Positions 52,775-63,649 of a stretch of DNA of 64,000 nucleotides are shown piece after piece (position 1 is the first letter of the stretch; the number at the start of each line of letters is the position of its first letter). This DNA is from Liolophura sinensis. Its lineage: Eukaryota > Mollusca > Polyplacophora > Chitonida > Chitonidae. The notes beneath the pieces were generated by a model. It saw only the letters and a program-made list of their open reading frames with translations. It was not told where the DNA came from and ran no database searches. The DNA lies in assembly GCF_032854445.1 (NCBI RefSeq), contig NC_088307.1, forward strand, positions 21,760,001 to 21,824,000, in the 5' to 3' direction. Made by a program: the position numbers and the translations under genes.

Positions 52775-53195
52775 ATGAATTTCATTTAGCTGTACACAGT
52801 GCCCAACTCACTCTATGCACGCTCTGCATCACTGCCACCACTAAACAAACTTGAGCTTTGGAGCCTGAGGGACGCGCGTTGGCTTGTTTAGGCTTAGCCT
52901 CTCTTCTGTTGTCCTCACGCGAAACTGTTTAATCAGCATTTATCAATAGAATTGTTTTAGGTTTTGATTAGAATCACGTTGTGCATACTTTAGACAAACA
53001 GAATGCATGTGTATAAAATATTATTAGAAACAAAGGTTGACTCGGAGTTATTGTGTTTTTTAAAATAATATTGTGTCCCATTACCGAGACCCCTGTGTTC
53101 AATGGCAGTGTTCAATATTTCTGTGCAAAATTTGCTGGTGGTGGCAGTGGTGTAAAGCGACACAAGAGAGCGGCGCATGCGCTGTAAGGAGTATG
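52775..53195 (+). mobile_element. Element D, most complete copy
   Basis: The left part has CTGCATCACTGCCACCACTA. The right part, read in reverse, has ACAGCGCATGCGCCGCTCTC...CACTGCCACCACCAGC. That makes inverted ends of about 50-60 bp sharing CACTGCCACCA and GCGCATGCGC. The interior carries GGCTTGTTTAGGCTTAGCCT. No coding capacity, so non-autonomous. The superfamily cannot be told without the exact ends and target duplication. Confidence 0.65.
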
Positions 53196-53808
53196 TGGTT
53201 GCTCATGGTTGTCTGTTTGGGCTGGACCCTACCGAAAGACGTCCCTACACAGGCGCCACGTCGTTGGCTGTTCGCCACTTTTCAATAACCTAGAGACATA
53301 TCAGAAGTCACAGTTCATCGTCGACAGGGGCACATCTCGATGCATAACGTATCGTATTTAATCTTGGCTGGACATCAGCTTAGTGCTTTGTTAAACTGGC
53401 CAGATGATATATCCTCATTCCAATAATATTAACGAGGCTAAATTTGTGACTTAATCATGTTTACTGACTTGTTAAGCCCAAGCCCTGCTCACCTAATCAT
53501 CTGCACGCCTTGTGCTCGTTAAACTACATAGAGCAATGAAAAAAAACCAGAAACCCTAATTAATCATGTCATTGAGATAATTTTTGAAGGAATTTATTAT
53601 ATGTAATTGCAACAAATATATACATGAGGAAACTATGATAGACCCCTAATTTGAGGGGTATTCGTGTTCCAATCTTAGATGTTTTAATGTGATTGCATGT
53701 TAAATGTGATGACAACACAGCACTTTGACAGCACAGCACAGTAATTCTAAACCAGTGAAGTCTAATAAATAGCAACTGAGACGACTGCTTTTTTTTTACC
53801 TCATTATG
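53196..53808. other. Intergenic, nothing recognised
   Basis: A 71-codon frame (53073-53288) begins inside element D. No gene seen. Confidence 0.5.
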
Positions 53809-54083
53809 TTTATTTATATATTTATTTATTTGATTGGTGTTTTACGCCGTACTCAAGAATATTTCACTTATACGACGGCGGCCAGCATTATGGTGAGAGG
53901 AAACCGAGCAGAGCCCGGGTGAAACCCACGACCATCCGCAAGTTGCTGAAAGACCTTCCCACGTACGGCCGGAGAGGAAGCCAGCATGAGCTGGGCTTGA
54001 ACTCACAGCGACCGCATTGGTGAGAGACCCCTGGGTCATTACGCTACGCTAGCGCGCTAACCAACTGAGCCACGGAGGCCCCT
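53809..54083 (-). mobile_element. SINE-A copy, best full-length example
   Basis: Every segment is present: (ATTT)n tail, TTTTACGCCGTACTCAAGAA, GCAGAGCCCGGGTGAAACCC, TGGGCTTGAACTCACAGCGA and the head GCGCTAACCAACTGAGCCAC followed by GGAGGCCCC. On the minus strand the head reads as a tRNA 5' half with box A. Confidence 0.92.
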
Positions 54084-54188
54084 CATTATGTTAAAGGCAT
54101 GGTCCAGGGAGCGTGTAATTTGCTACTATTTATACATTTACATGAACAGAATAAAACCCTGTGGGGTTACGTGTGACTGTTTGCCAAC

Positions 54189-54245
54189 TGTCGTCGCTGC
54201 TCTGGTTTTACTCTTTATGCTGTACGTCTTTAATTATATTTTATA
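54189..54245. repeat. Inverted single unit of the 48-bp repeat
   Basis: The reverse complement contains AAAGACGTACAGCATAAAGA and GTAAAACCAGAGCAGCGACG, as at 39530-39620. Confidence 0.6.
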
Positions 54246-54399
54246 AAGACTGAACATGGTATTTAGTAGTCCCAGACTGCCTCTCACGTGCGATTAGTAA
54301 GCCGGCTGGTAGTACGCGAATTGGCCAATCTGAGCGCGGTTAACGTCTGTCGTCCTCTAACTGAAACTCGGCTTCGGGAGCGGTAGACCAAGAGTCACA

Positions 54400-54690
54400 C
54401 CTTGACCTTAAAAGGGGAAGTTGTAGCTTCCTCACTTGGCGCTCAGCATTAAGGGGATAGTGCAACGATTGGTTGACCCGTATCAGTATAGTGGCTCGGG
54501 TGGGGCCGCTTAGTTGCCTTCGGTAAGTTGTCTAAGTGAAGCAGCACTAGATGAAAGAGCGATGGAAATCCGTCCTGCAAAAAGGAGACACATTACATGC
54601 ACTCTAAGGACTCCTTCGTCGTCATATGACTGAATTATTGTTGAGTACGACCCTAAGCACTCACTCACTCACTCACTCACTTACTCACCT
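54400..54690 (+). mobile_element. SINE-B copy
   Basis: AAGTTGTAGCTTCCTCACTT, GTATCAGTATAGTGGCTCGG, GCAGCACTAGATGAAAGAGC and an (ACTC)n tail. The head (54290-54400, GCTTCGGGAGCGGTAGACCA) is diverged. Confidence 0.85.
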
Positions 54691-55611
54691 ACTCACTCAT
54701 GGCCTCCCACTTATTTAAGGTAACTGGTATCACCCCATAAAGTCCATGGGCCAAAATGCCCAAAATTTCACATACTGGTACTCTAACTGAAACTAATAGA
54801 TCTTTCCGAACTGTGAATCAAAAACACGCATTTGACCAGTCATATTCAAAATCAATATTTTTTGCAAGTAGGTCAATCGGATGTCCCACGCATAAGTTAC
54901 AAATGTTTTTTGACGTTATGACGTCACAATTGCTCACACAGGAAATGGAATGAAAAGTGACCGTAACTCATAAGAAAGGGTGGCGGGACATCGAATCTGG
55001 TGGCGCCACCTGCTAAAGGCAAATAAAGCATTATCATTAATATGAAGTATCAGGTGTCGGCTTTCAACAGCTATTGCATCGCTATACGCCAAGCGTAATT
55101 ACCATGGTAACGTATCTCTCTACAAGAATTTGTCGTGGAAGTTACGCCAGGCGCAATTTTCGACAGCTTCATGAAAAATGCCCCTGATAAGAGACTATCA
55201 AACAATGTCCAGGAAAGTTGTTCGATTTATTTAATATTTCTTTATTTTAGAGAAAAATGAATTTTGAAATGAACACTGGATTCTAAGTTGGTATTTTTTG
55301 ACCATATTGTGGCATCACATCAGGTTTTGGCAGGTCTTCGGGGGTGTCCAATTTTAATTTTTTTTTAGTAATGGAATAAAGTAACTAATAACAACTATTA
55401 CTGAAGAATAAAATGAACAACACAATCACGTGATTTAAAATGGTGGTTGACGAAGTTCGTTTGCTCTCAGAACCGGTTCGTCGGTTACGTACGTGCTAAT
55501 GCTGACAGAAAATGTCTTAATTATTTGTAGACAATTAACACGGTCGCATGAAAGCAGAATTACTTAAGAACAAATGCGATGGAGTTTTCTAGTAGGACAA
55601 AGATTAAATAT
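54691..55611. other. Intergenic, nothing recognised
   Basis: Single-copy-looking. A CGCCAAGCGTAATTACC/CGCCAGGCGCAATTTTC pair (about 55085 and 55145) is too short to call. Confidence 0.5.
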
Positions 55612-56180
55612 GTTAAAGGAGAAGAAAACATAAAAATGATGCCAAAATCAGATGAAAATATGATCTTTGATATTTGGGGGGATTTTTGTTTTCAAGAGAA
55701 AAGGGTATTTGAAAATATTTTTGTGGGTATTTGGGACCCACTTTTGGTATTTATCGTTGCTGGATAATAATGTTCTAAATAAGGACGTGATGATTGTCCA
55801 ATAAATTTATTTCAATGTGAATTTGTTGTTTATATCGAAACATTTGCATTTAACCCCACATATGATCATATTTATGAACATATTAAAAATATAAATATGA
55901 TCCAAATTGAAGTTTAATGGTTTTGTTAGCTTTAAAGACCAAATTCTAGTGCAAAAATATGTATTAAACCTGTGTTACATTCTCATTTATGACATTATTA
56001 TACAAAGACTATAAATCCCAAAAGGTGGTCCCAAATTCCCACCATACAAAAATTATTTTTAAGTGTCTCTTTCTCCTTAAGGAAAAATCGGAAAAAATAT
56101 TGAAGACCATATGTAAGAATAACTCTTTACACTCTTTTATCTGAATTTTACGTCATTTTTATGTTTTCTCGACCTTTAAG
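55612..56180. mobile_element. MITE-G, full copy with long inverted repeats
   Basis: Left TTAAAGGAGAAGAAAACATA and AATGATGCCAAAATCAGATG. The right end is the inverse (TGAATTTTACGTCATTTTTA, GTTTTCTCGACCTTTAA). Pairing extends through GTGGGTATTTGGGACC against GGTCCCAAATTCCCAC, giving arms of roughly 150 bp around a 260-bp loop. The 62-codon frame in the left arm (55579-55767) is not a gene. Confidence 0.75.
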
Positions 56181-56271
56181 GAAACTATAGGTTATTCTTC
56201 CGAGGCCCGGAACAGTAGCTGCATGCAATGAATAAAGGCGAGTTCATGCGGAAGCAAAGTTTGAAACATCG

Positions 56272-56480
56272 CGGGGGCCTAAGTTGCCTAGGGGTAAGCA
56301 TGTTAGCGCAGCACACTGTCTCAGGGGCCTCTGACCAATGGGAATTAACGTCTTGCAGCAACCTGTGGATGGTTGCAAGTTTCCCCGAGCTCTGTCCGGT
56401 TTCCTCACGCCACAATGCTTATCGCCGTCGTATGAGTGAAATATTTTTAAGTACGCGCAAAACTTAATAAATAAATAAAT
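56272..56480 (+). mobile_element. SINE-A copy, diverged
   Basis: GGGGGCCTAAGTTGCCTAGG head, a shortened middle without box B, CGCCGTCGTATGAGTGAAAT and an (AAAT)n tail. Confidence 0.82.
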
Positions 56481-56639
56481 ACCTTGAAACATGACCAAAG
56501 CATCACAGAGTGATCTAAACCCACATACCAGGCAACCGTCGTAAAACGGGGCAATTCTCGAGAATGGGATGTTAAACACCCAGAAACCCTAGCATAAACC
56601 AGTTCATCTTTCCCTGACTAATATCACTACCTTTTTTAG

Positions 56640-56942
56640 GTCGACTTTGTTCAATGTCATCCCCATACGTTTACTATATACCTGTACTCCATGCCAATAT
56701 CTACATTTACACTAAAAAAAATAATCTGTTAACTTTAACAGTCGACTTTGTTCAATGTCATCACCATACGTTTACTATATACCTGTACTCCATGCCAATA
56801 TCTACATTTACACTAAAAAAAATAATCTGTTAACTTTAACAGTCGACTTTGTTCAATGTCATCACCATACGTTTACTATACACCTGTACTCCATGCCAAT
56901 ATCTACATTTACACTAAAAAAAATAATCTGTTAACTTTAACA
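56640..56942. repeat. 101-bp tandem repeat, three near-identical copies
   Basis: Units start GTCGACTTTGTTCAATGTCA at 56640, 56741 and 56842 and differ at only two or so positions. Each ends with the first 30 bp of MITE-E (CACTAAAAAAAATAATCTGT...). The third unit continues into the rest of a MITE-E copy. So the tandem expansion includes a MITE end plus its 5' flank. Confidence 0.93.
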
Positions 56943-57050
56943 GAATGTCTGTTGTCTGAGTGATGCTAGAATGTATTCTGCTATTACAGCAGATTGTTCT
57001 GTAAATTATAACACACATTCTATTAATCCAACTTTTATTAGACTAAAAAA
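56912..57050. mobile_element. MITE-E copy, short
   Basis: CACTAAAAAAAATAATCTGT at the left, GTTGTCTGAGTGATGCTAGA inside, TTAGACTAAAAAAATAGT at the right. Confidence 0.65.
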
Positions 57051-57899
57051 ATAGTATGTAATTAACTGATTAATTTATTGAGTGTACACTTGTGCTTTAC
57101 TAGTTTGCCTATCCAACTGACACAATCGGATCACTGATTGAAATCGCCTCTGCAATGAAGCAGAAATACTGATGAAACGGTTGTTGAAAGGGTAAGTGGA
57201 TAGAGTTATCTAGATGTGCCAAGTGCAATTTTTTTATATAAGTGGTGATATCTGCCTTTTTTTCTGATGGCTATGATGCGCATCTGAAAATGTGACAAAT
57301 ACCTTTTAAGCGAAGTGTACAAAAACAACGGCTGTTTGAAAAGTGGAAGATTCCTCTTGGGAAAGACAAGTGTTGAAGTAATGTGCATTTTATATCCATT
57401 GCTCTGCGGTCGAACAGCTGTATTGTATGATAGGAGTACCTCTTTTAAAAGTACCCTTTCTGACGGGAATATATTCCAGCTGTTTGTATACAGACCACGC
57501 CTTCTATGGGTTTACTATACAAAAAAGGCGATGACTGGCAGGCCATGATTTTTACAGCCATCATTTCAAATAACTTATTTTGTATTTCAGCTCGATATCT
57601 CCACGAGGTGCATAATTAAGAATTTCCCGGTAAATCCGGCATCCACCTTAAACCTAAGCTGCTGAAAACTGTACGCATATCCCAGTCCTCGCCCACAGGG
57701 TGGCTAACTCTACGCTTTTCGTTTATTACCCATAATGCCTCTAAGGGTGTGGCTATTATGTACTTGAGACACTACAAACAGGTGAAACAGTCTTTTATAA
57801 TTAATATACAGTCAAAATCAAAACAGCTTCGCCTTCCTATGTTACTTCTTTATAATTCTTGGCGTTCATGAAAACGCGGCATTCTTTCGACTTTTGAGG
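57051..57899. other. Intergenic, nothing recognised
   Basis: Frames at 57206-57388 (minus) and 57315-57548 (plus) lack features. Confidence 0.5.
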
Positions 57900-58302
57900 C
57901 CACACTTCTTAATACAGCTCATGTGACGCTCTCTATCTGTACAATCGCTTTACAAGTTTAACCTTTGGAGCCTCTATGACAGAAGTTTTCTTGTTTAGGC
58001 TTAACCTCATCACTGGTATCCTCGCGCAGACCTATGTCATAACTATTCATCAATAAAATTATTTCAGCTGTCCCCATTGGAATAATGTTGTTCTTACATC
58101 ATAGAAGATATGATTGAATGTGCATCATGTATTAATACAAACAAAGGTTCAGACAGATATTTTGTCTTTTTCTGGCAGAACTTCTGCCTCATCACCATGA
58201 CTCTATTTAAGTTCGCATTGTTCAAGATTTCTGTCATTTTCGGATGGTGGCAGTGAGCTAAAACGAACTTGGTGAGCAGCGCATGCGCTATAAGGAATAT
58301 GG
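57900..58302 (+). mobile_element. Element D copy
   Basis: CTTTGGAGCCTCTATGACAG, CTTGTTTAGGCTTAACCTCA, CTTCTGCCTCATCACCATGA and the right end GTGGCAGTGAGCTAAAACGA...AGCGCATGCGCTATAAGGA. Confidence 0.65.
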
Positions 58303-58408
58303 TATTGAGGTTAATCGACGATTGATCACTCAATAATGGCAATGGATAGACGGGCGGAAGCACAGAAGGGCAGTTGGACATGTTCTCCATCTCCATTCAT
58401 CCGATACT

Positions 58409-58665
58409 TTATTTATTTATCTATTTCATTGGTGTTTTACGCCGTACTCAAGGATATTTCACCTATGCGATGGCGACCAACATCATGGTGGGAGGAAACT
58501 GGACAGAGCTTCGGGGAAACCCACGACCATCCGCAGGTTGCTACGGACCTTGCCGGAGAGGAAGTCAGCATCAGCTGGGCTTGAACTCACAGCGATCGCA
58601 TTGGCAAGAAGCTCGTGGGTCATTGTGCTGCGGTAGCACGGTAACCACTGGGTCACGGAGCCCCC
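58409..58665 (-). mobile_element. SINE-A copy, nearly full length
   Basis: TTATTTATTTATCTATTTCA tail, TTTTACGCCGTACTCAAGGA, body, GGGCTTGAACTCACAGCGAT, head AACCACTGGGTCACGGAG. A (C)n(CA)n tract of about 30 bp follows (58662-58691). Confidence 0.88.
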
Positions 58666-58692
58666 CCCCCCCCCCCCACACACACACACAAA

Positions 58693-58989
58693 GAATTAAA
58701 GCGGAAAGTATACAGACGGCCCGTAGTAAGGGGGTTGTGAATGGATGTGGTGTCACTGTGATGCCTACAAGTCTGTCGTCGTCACTGTGACACTTAAGTG
58801 CAACGTACTATGTATCTCATGTGCGCTGCATCAGATTAGCCTTACTACTTAAAAACCTCGTCACATGACCGGTAATCTTGAAATGACGATGCTTGTGACA
58901 TATTTTGTTACCGATCTTTCTCGCCATAAACTATTGGTCTTGTATAAAGTATAGACCTATGGCAAGCTGTTGCATACATTTATCTTATA
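58693..58989. other. Intergenic, nothing recognised
   Basis: No feature other than the edge of the next array. Confidence 0.5.
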
Positions 58990-59540
58990 TGTGAGCTTAT
59001 AACACTTACTGTACCGTATATGTGGGCCTTACACTGCCGTATATGTGGGCCTATAACACTTACTATACCGTATATGTGGGCCTATAACATTTACTATACC
59101 GTATATGTGGGCCTATAACACTTACAACGCCGTATATGTGGGCCTATAACACTTAATATACCGCATATGTTGGCCTACAACAAGTGCCGTATATGTGGGC
59201 ATATGACATTTACCGTATATGCGGGCTTATAACATTTACCGTATATGTGGGCCTATAACATTTTACTATACCGTATATGTGGGCCTATAACACTTACAAC
59301 GCCGTATATGTGGGCCTATAACACTTAATATACCGCATATGTGGACCTATAATATTTACCGTATATGTGGGCCTATAGCACTTAGCGTATATGTGGACCT
59401 ATAACACTTACCGTATGTGGGCCTATAACACTTACCGTATATATGGGCCTATAACACTTACGGTATGTATGGGCCTATAACACTTACCGTATATGTGGAC
59501 CTATAACATTACCGTATATGTGGACCTATAACACTACCTA
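58990..59540. repeat. Minisatellite of variable 22-31 bp units, about 21 copies
   Basis: The core GTATATGTGGGCCTATAACA is separated by CTTACC, CTTACTATACC or CTTACAACGCC, so the unit length alternates. A block of about four units is itself duplicated (compare 59055-59170 with 59240-59345). Confidence 0.92.
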
Positions 59541-59616
59541 CAGAGTTTTGTTTATACATGTATTTCCCGTATTAAAATAATTATGCGAGTTTTTTTCTCA
59601 GTCCTCGCAGCACTTT

Positions 59617-60165
59617 TAACTACCCAATTATACTTTAAACCACCCAATTATACTTTAAACCATCTCATTACTTTAAACCACCCCATTATACTATAAACTA
59701 CCCCATTACTTTAAACCACCCCATTATACTTTAAACCACCCTATTACTTGAAACCACCCCATTATACTTTAAACCACCTTATTACTTTTAACCACCCTAT
59801 TACTTTAAACCAATCCATTATACTTTAAACAACCTCATTACTTTAAACCACCCATTATACTTTAAATCACCCCACTTATACCTTAAACCACCTGATTACT
59901 TTAAACCGTCCATTATACTTCAAACCATTTCATTACTTTAAACCACCCATTATACTTTAAACCACCCATTATACTTTAAATCACCCCACTATACTTTAAA
60001 GCAACTCATTACTTTAAATCACCCTAATATACTTTAAACAAACTTTTTCCTTTAAAGCACCTCATTACACTTTAAACCATACCATTATACTTTGAACCAC
60101 CTCTTTACTTTAAGCCACCCCATTATACTTTAAACCACTCCATTACTGTTAACCACCACAGTATA
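59617..60165. repeat. Minisatellite of 17-19 bp units, about 30 copies
   Basis: The core CATTACTTTAAACCACCC alternates with CATTATACTTTAAACCACC. It begins only about 75 bp after the previous array but has an unrelated unit. Confidence 0.92.
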
Positions 60166-60205
60166 TACTTGTCCATGACTGACAGCAGATGTTTAACACC
60201 ATAGA

Positions 60206-60330
60206 CTAATTCACCTATACGACGGTTGTCAGCTTCATGATTAGAGGAAACTATAGTTCGGAATAAACCGCCGACCTTTGGTAAATAACTGAGGAATTTT
60301 CCCACATATGACACAGATATTCACCCAGTT
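60206..60330 (-). mobile_element. Diverged SINE-A-like sequence
   Basis: AATTCACCTATACGACGGTT, AGCTTCATGATTAGAGGAAA and GGTAAATAACTGAGGAATTT. It resembles the diverged copy at 33066-33180 more than standard SINE-A, hinting at a separate subfamily. Confidence 0.5.
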
Positions 60331-60448
60331 AGAGAGCGAGCTCATGTCATGTGTCATTTTTTAGCATGGAATGCTGTTCATATTCTCCTATTTCCAATTC
60401 CCAAGATGGTCTATATTGTTCAGCTGGGGCTATTGACCATTTATTGCA

Positions 60449-60671
60449 CACTCAAATAATTAATCTGTTAATTTTAAGAGAAAGTCTATTGTCTGAGTGA
60501 TGCTAGAGTGAATTCTGTTATTACAGCAGATTGATCTGTTCAACGTAACATACATATCCTATCAATTAGACATAATTATGGTTGTATTAGGCTAACAGGA
60601 TATTATGTTGAATGTGACAGAATATTGTGTTATTATAACAGAATACATTCTAACATCACTCAGAAAACAGT
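60449..60671. mobile_element. MITE-E copy
   Basis: CACTCAAATAATTAATCTGT at the left; TAACATCACTCAGAAAACAG mirrors GTCTATTGTCTGAGTGATGC. Confidence 0.68.
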
Positions 60672-60921
60672 CCAAAAATGTCCAGAGAACAGCCAGCTGA
60701 GGGAGAGAAATCTCGAAAATATCCTTCCCGAGACTAGAGCTAAAGCTCGTATATCCAAAACATTCAATGGGGAGGAAGCATATTTTTTAATCCTGTGAGG
60801 TGACGCTAGTGTTAACTAGGACCTCGAGCCATTACTACTTCAAGAATGGATTTTAGCGTAACGTCGACACCGTTACAATGCCTCCGTCGCAATCAGTTTC
60901 CATTGTAACGTCGTACTGTCT

Positions 60922-61419
60922 TTAATGTGACGTCATCATGATGAACAGGGAAATATCATTGACGTCAATAAAATGACGCCAAGGTCCTTCTGCCGGGCGT
61001 TTGGCAAAGGCCACCAGGTATTCTCGGATACACTCAGTACCCATATAGCCTATACTGTCTACATAAGAGGCCTTACGCACTCGAGAATATCGCAGACAAA
61101 TTAACGAATAGACAGGAAAACATCTCGAAAATGCCTGAAGACTTATAAACTGGTACAAAATAAATCCTCTCCGAAAACCATGGAATCCTGAGTATGCGGT
61201 GTCATAGACACGTAGTCTTCTCCGCTGGTAACATAAAACAATATTCGTCAATAATGCAAAAACAAATTCAAACGATTGACGCAAACGGTTTCCCTGAAGG
61301 CCCATGTCAACTATATAGGGTAAAATATATTTTATTAGCTGAACCAGTTTTATTGATTGGAACCCATCGCTAATGCACCCAGTACGGTTTATGATACACA
61401 GCCAAAACTTCATCCCCAT
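60922..61419 (-). CDS. Uncertain 165-codon open frame, no repeat origin seen
   Basis: The longest frame in the window that is neither in a repeat nor in the zinc-finger gene. It starts MGMKFWLCIINRTGCISDGF. It is rich in R, Y, F and C with moderately hydrophobic stretches (SFEFVFALLTNIVLCY, FILYQFISLQAF) but no clean membrane segment or domain. Start contexts are mediocre (GGCGATGG for the first, with G at -3), no TATA or donor is convincing, and the window around it matches no other copy. It may be an exon of an unseen gene, a decayed retrogene or chance. Confidence 0.25.
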   Translation of the reverse strand: MGMKFWLCIINRTGCISDGFQSIKLVQLIKYILPYIVDMGLQGNRLRQSFEFVFALLTNIVLCYQRRRLRVYDTAYSGFHGFRRGFILYQFISLQAFSRCFPVYSLICLRYSRVRKASYVDSIGYMGTECIREYLVAFAKRPAEGPWRHFIDVNDISLFIMMTSH

Positions 61420-61587
61420 CGCCTATGTGAATCCACAGGATCTTTGCACGTGCTAATGTGAGTTGTCTATTCTTGACGATTTTTTGCCAAACTGATAGCG
61501 TATGGTGTATTAGTATAACTTATTCTGTTTATTTATTTATTTGAGTGGTGTAATAAGTTATGTAATGAGTAATACCACAGAATCGCT

Positions 61588-61622
61588 TAATAATAATAAT
61601 AATAATAGTAACAATAATAAAT
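61588..61622. repeat. (TAA)n microsatellite
   Basis: TAATAATAATAATAATAG and a short imperfect continuation. A SINE-A tail scrap (TTATTTATTTATTTGAGTGG) precedes it at 61530. Confidence 0.85.
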
Positions 61623-62340
61623 GACGATCGATCAATTCGATAATGGGACAGTCACGCAATGCATGGTAGCCAGCACAAAATGATCCACAAATGTATGGAC
61701 CAAAACGACAAGACTCTCGGCTGGTGCAAGATGTTTGTATTCTTGTTTTTAAGCACAATGGCTGTTAAGTATGAAAGGCTGATACAAAAGAGCGTTACAC
61801 AAATCATCACAGGGTGCATCGCTGGACCAGTGGTCGTAAAGGAATGTGATCAGAGGGATCGTGGAAAATTGTAGGTCTACAAAATTTTTAAAGGTTTTTT
61901 TAACTGAGAAAAGGACAGTTAAAAATTCAGATTGTTTAATCTGGGCTGTGGGACAAAAAGTTTGGTAAGATGACGTGACAGCGTTTTTATTTTTGTTTGT
62001 TTGTTTGTTTTTTTACCTCGAACAGCGTACCTAAAAACGTGTAGGAACAGACAATTTAATATGATGCACAGAATACGGTGAAAAACAAATTCATGATGTA
62101 ACAAATCATCGAAATATTGCCCTTAAAGCCCACGTTATGAAAATTTAACTGTATGCTCTTTTTGGTAAAAACAATTATCACAAAAAGATTAGCACACATA
62201 TTTTTTTATAGCTTTCCATGGTTTCTCAGATGACGCCAACTTAATTTTGTTTGTTTTTTCCTCGCTTAAGTGTGGATTTCGTTAGGTCATGAGTTCCAAC
62301 CCTGCTATAGTTGGTTAATTCGACTTTGGTTTTTGCCAGG
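61623..62340. other. Intergenic, nothing recognised
   Basis: Frames at 61659-61874 and 61919-62104 lack features. T-rich runs near 61985-62015. Confidence 0.5.
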
Positions 62341-62455
62341 AGGTTAGGTCTGCGTGACGGACCGCGGATGTTTCCGTCGGCCCCATTACCTCATTCTCTC
62401 CCCTCAAACCTGATCACTATTGTGTGAGTGAAACATTTTTGAACGAGTATAAGTT
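62341..62455 (+). mobile_element. Diverged SINE-A-like sequence
   Basis: GACGGACCGCGGATGTTTCC, CCTGATCACTATTGTGTGAG and GAAACATTTTTGAACGAG follow SINE-A order with many differences. Confidence 0.4.
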
Positions 62456-62494
62456 GTATAGAATTCGTGTTAAGTAAAAAAATAAGCAAATATT

Positions 62495-62746
62495 GCAGCG
62501 CGCAGCTTGGGGCGCTATGCTCAACCCAGAAGGTTCACTGGTATTTGTATAGTATCAGAGCGTACAGGGGCTACCTATGCCCCGAAGCCTCCGCGACCCC
62601 AGATTACCGTAGACGAGACCTCAGCCATGTCGAGACACCGAGAGATCGGGTCTGGGGAGCATAGAGGTGTAAATTTGACATGGTTAGAGAAATTAAGAGA
62701 TTTTTTAAAAATTGGACTGTACACGAGATTGAAGTCGGACCCCTGA
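62495..62746 (+). CDS. Uncertain small exon-like open frame
   Basis: After an acceptor-like ATATTGCAG|CGCGCAGC the frame encodes AQPRRFTGICIVSERTGATY... and ...PQITVDETSAMSRHREIGSG to a stop at 62746. The first part is less AT-rich than its surroundings and two plus frames are open. No family, donor or neighbouring exon is identified. Chance or a decayed exon is likely. Confidence 0.15.
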   Translation, partial: AARSLGRYAQPRRFTGICIVSERTGATYAPKPPRPQITVDETSAMSRHREIGSGEHRGVNLTWLEKLRDFLKIGLYTRLKSDP

Positions 62747-63007
62747 AATTAAAATTGGTCCCCCGAATCTAAAAGTCTATCCCAGCACAGGCGAGGGTCA
62801 GCGGCCTTTGATTTCCGTACAGTGTACGGTAAAAGAGCCTTTTCTGATCGACAGAAAATTTTAATATACTTTTGAATACTTTGACTTCACCTTATTTGTA
62901 AAAACCAAAGATAACCTAGCTCTAAATTGTATAGCCAAAGCTGTCTATTTAATCGTACGCAGTTATAAATAAATATGAAATAAGTTATAAGACATAAGAA
63001 ATAACAC

Positions 63008-63200
63008 TACACTCGCCCAATATCGACGATGTCACAGGTTCGAATCCAACCTTTGGCACACCTGGCCGTTTTGGAGACGACTCACGATTGGAAAGCCGTG
63101 TCGAGAGTGTTTGTTTTAAATACTGCTGTAATCTCTGAAAAAGTAATACATGCTATATTCACAGGGATTATTTGCCTTGTTACTTTTCTTTAATTGCGAA
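63008..63200 (+). mobile_element. tRNA-derived SINE head (SINE-C)
   Basis: GATGTCACAGGTTCGAATCC is a good box B, followed by CACACCTGGCCGTTTTGGAG and GTGTTTGTTTTAAATACTGC. Related to 9765-9960. Confidence 0.45.
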
Positions 63201-63284
63201 ATGTATATGTAAATTTGACATTTAAGACAATATAAAGGATTTACAGCCCAGACACTAAAACAAGAGCTGTAACGACAATGTGAT

Positions 63285-63545
63285 AGCGCCTCTTTTAACA
63301 TAACGCTAAGTGTCAGCGCCTCTTTTACATAACTCCAACTATCAGCGCCTGTTTTACCATAACGCCAACTGTCAGAACCTGTTTTAACATAACGCCAACT
63401 ATCAGCGCCTGTATTAACATAACGCCAACTGTCAGTGCCTGTTTTAACATCACGCCAACTGTTAGATCCTCTTTTAACATAACGCCAACGGCCAGAACCT
63501 CTTTTAACATAACGCCTACTGTCAGTGCCTCTTTTAACATAATTT
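63285..63545. repeat. 30-bp minisatellite, about 9 copies
   Basis: Unit core TGTCAGCGCCTCTTTTAACA followed by TAACGCCAAC. The minus strand reads 10-residue repeats (SWRYVKTGSD and variants) because the unit is a multiple of three; not considered a gene. A scrap of the 48-bp repeat (AACGACAATGTGATAG) lies just before, at 63270. Confidence 0.92.
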
Positions 63546-63649
63546 ATAGACGACAGCATGAAAAATACATTCGTCGAAACACGCATTTGTATACCAGGCG
63601 TCAAAACGAAAATGGATGTTCCAGGTCAATAATTGCAACGACAATCCCC

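Noticed and set aside
63116-63604. 162-codon minus-strand repeat protein
   Set aside because: Lies on a 30-bp minisatellite; the non-repeat ends have no protein-like features.
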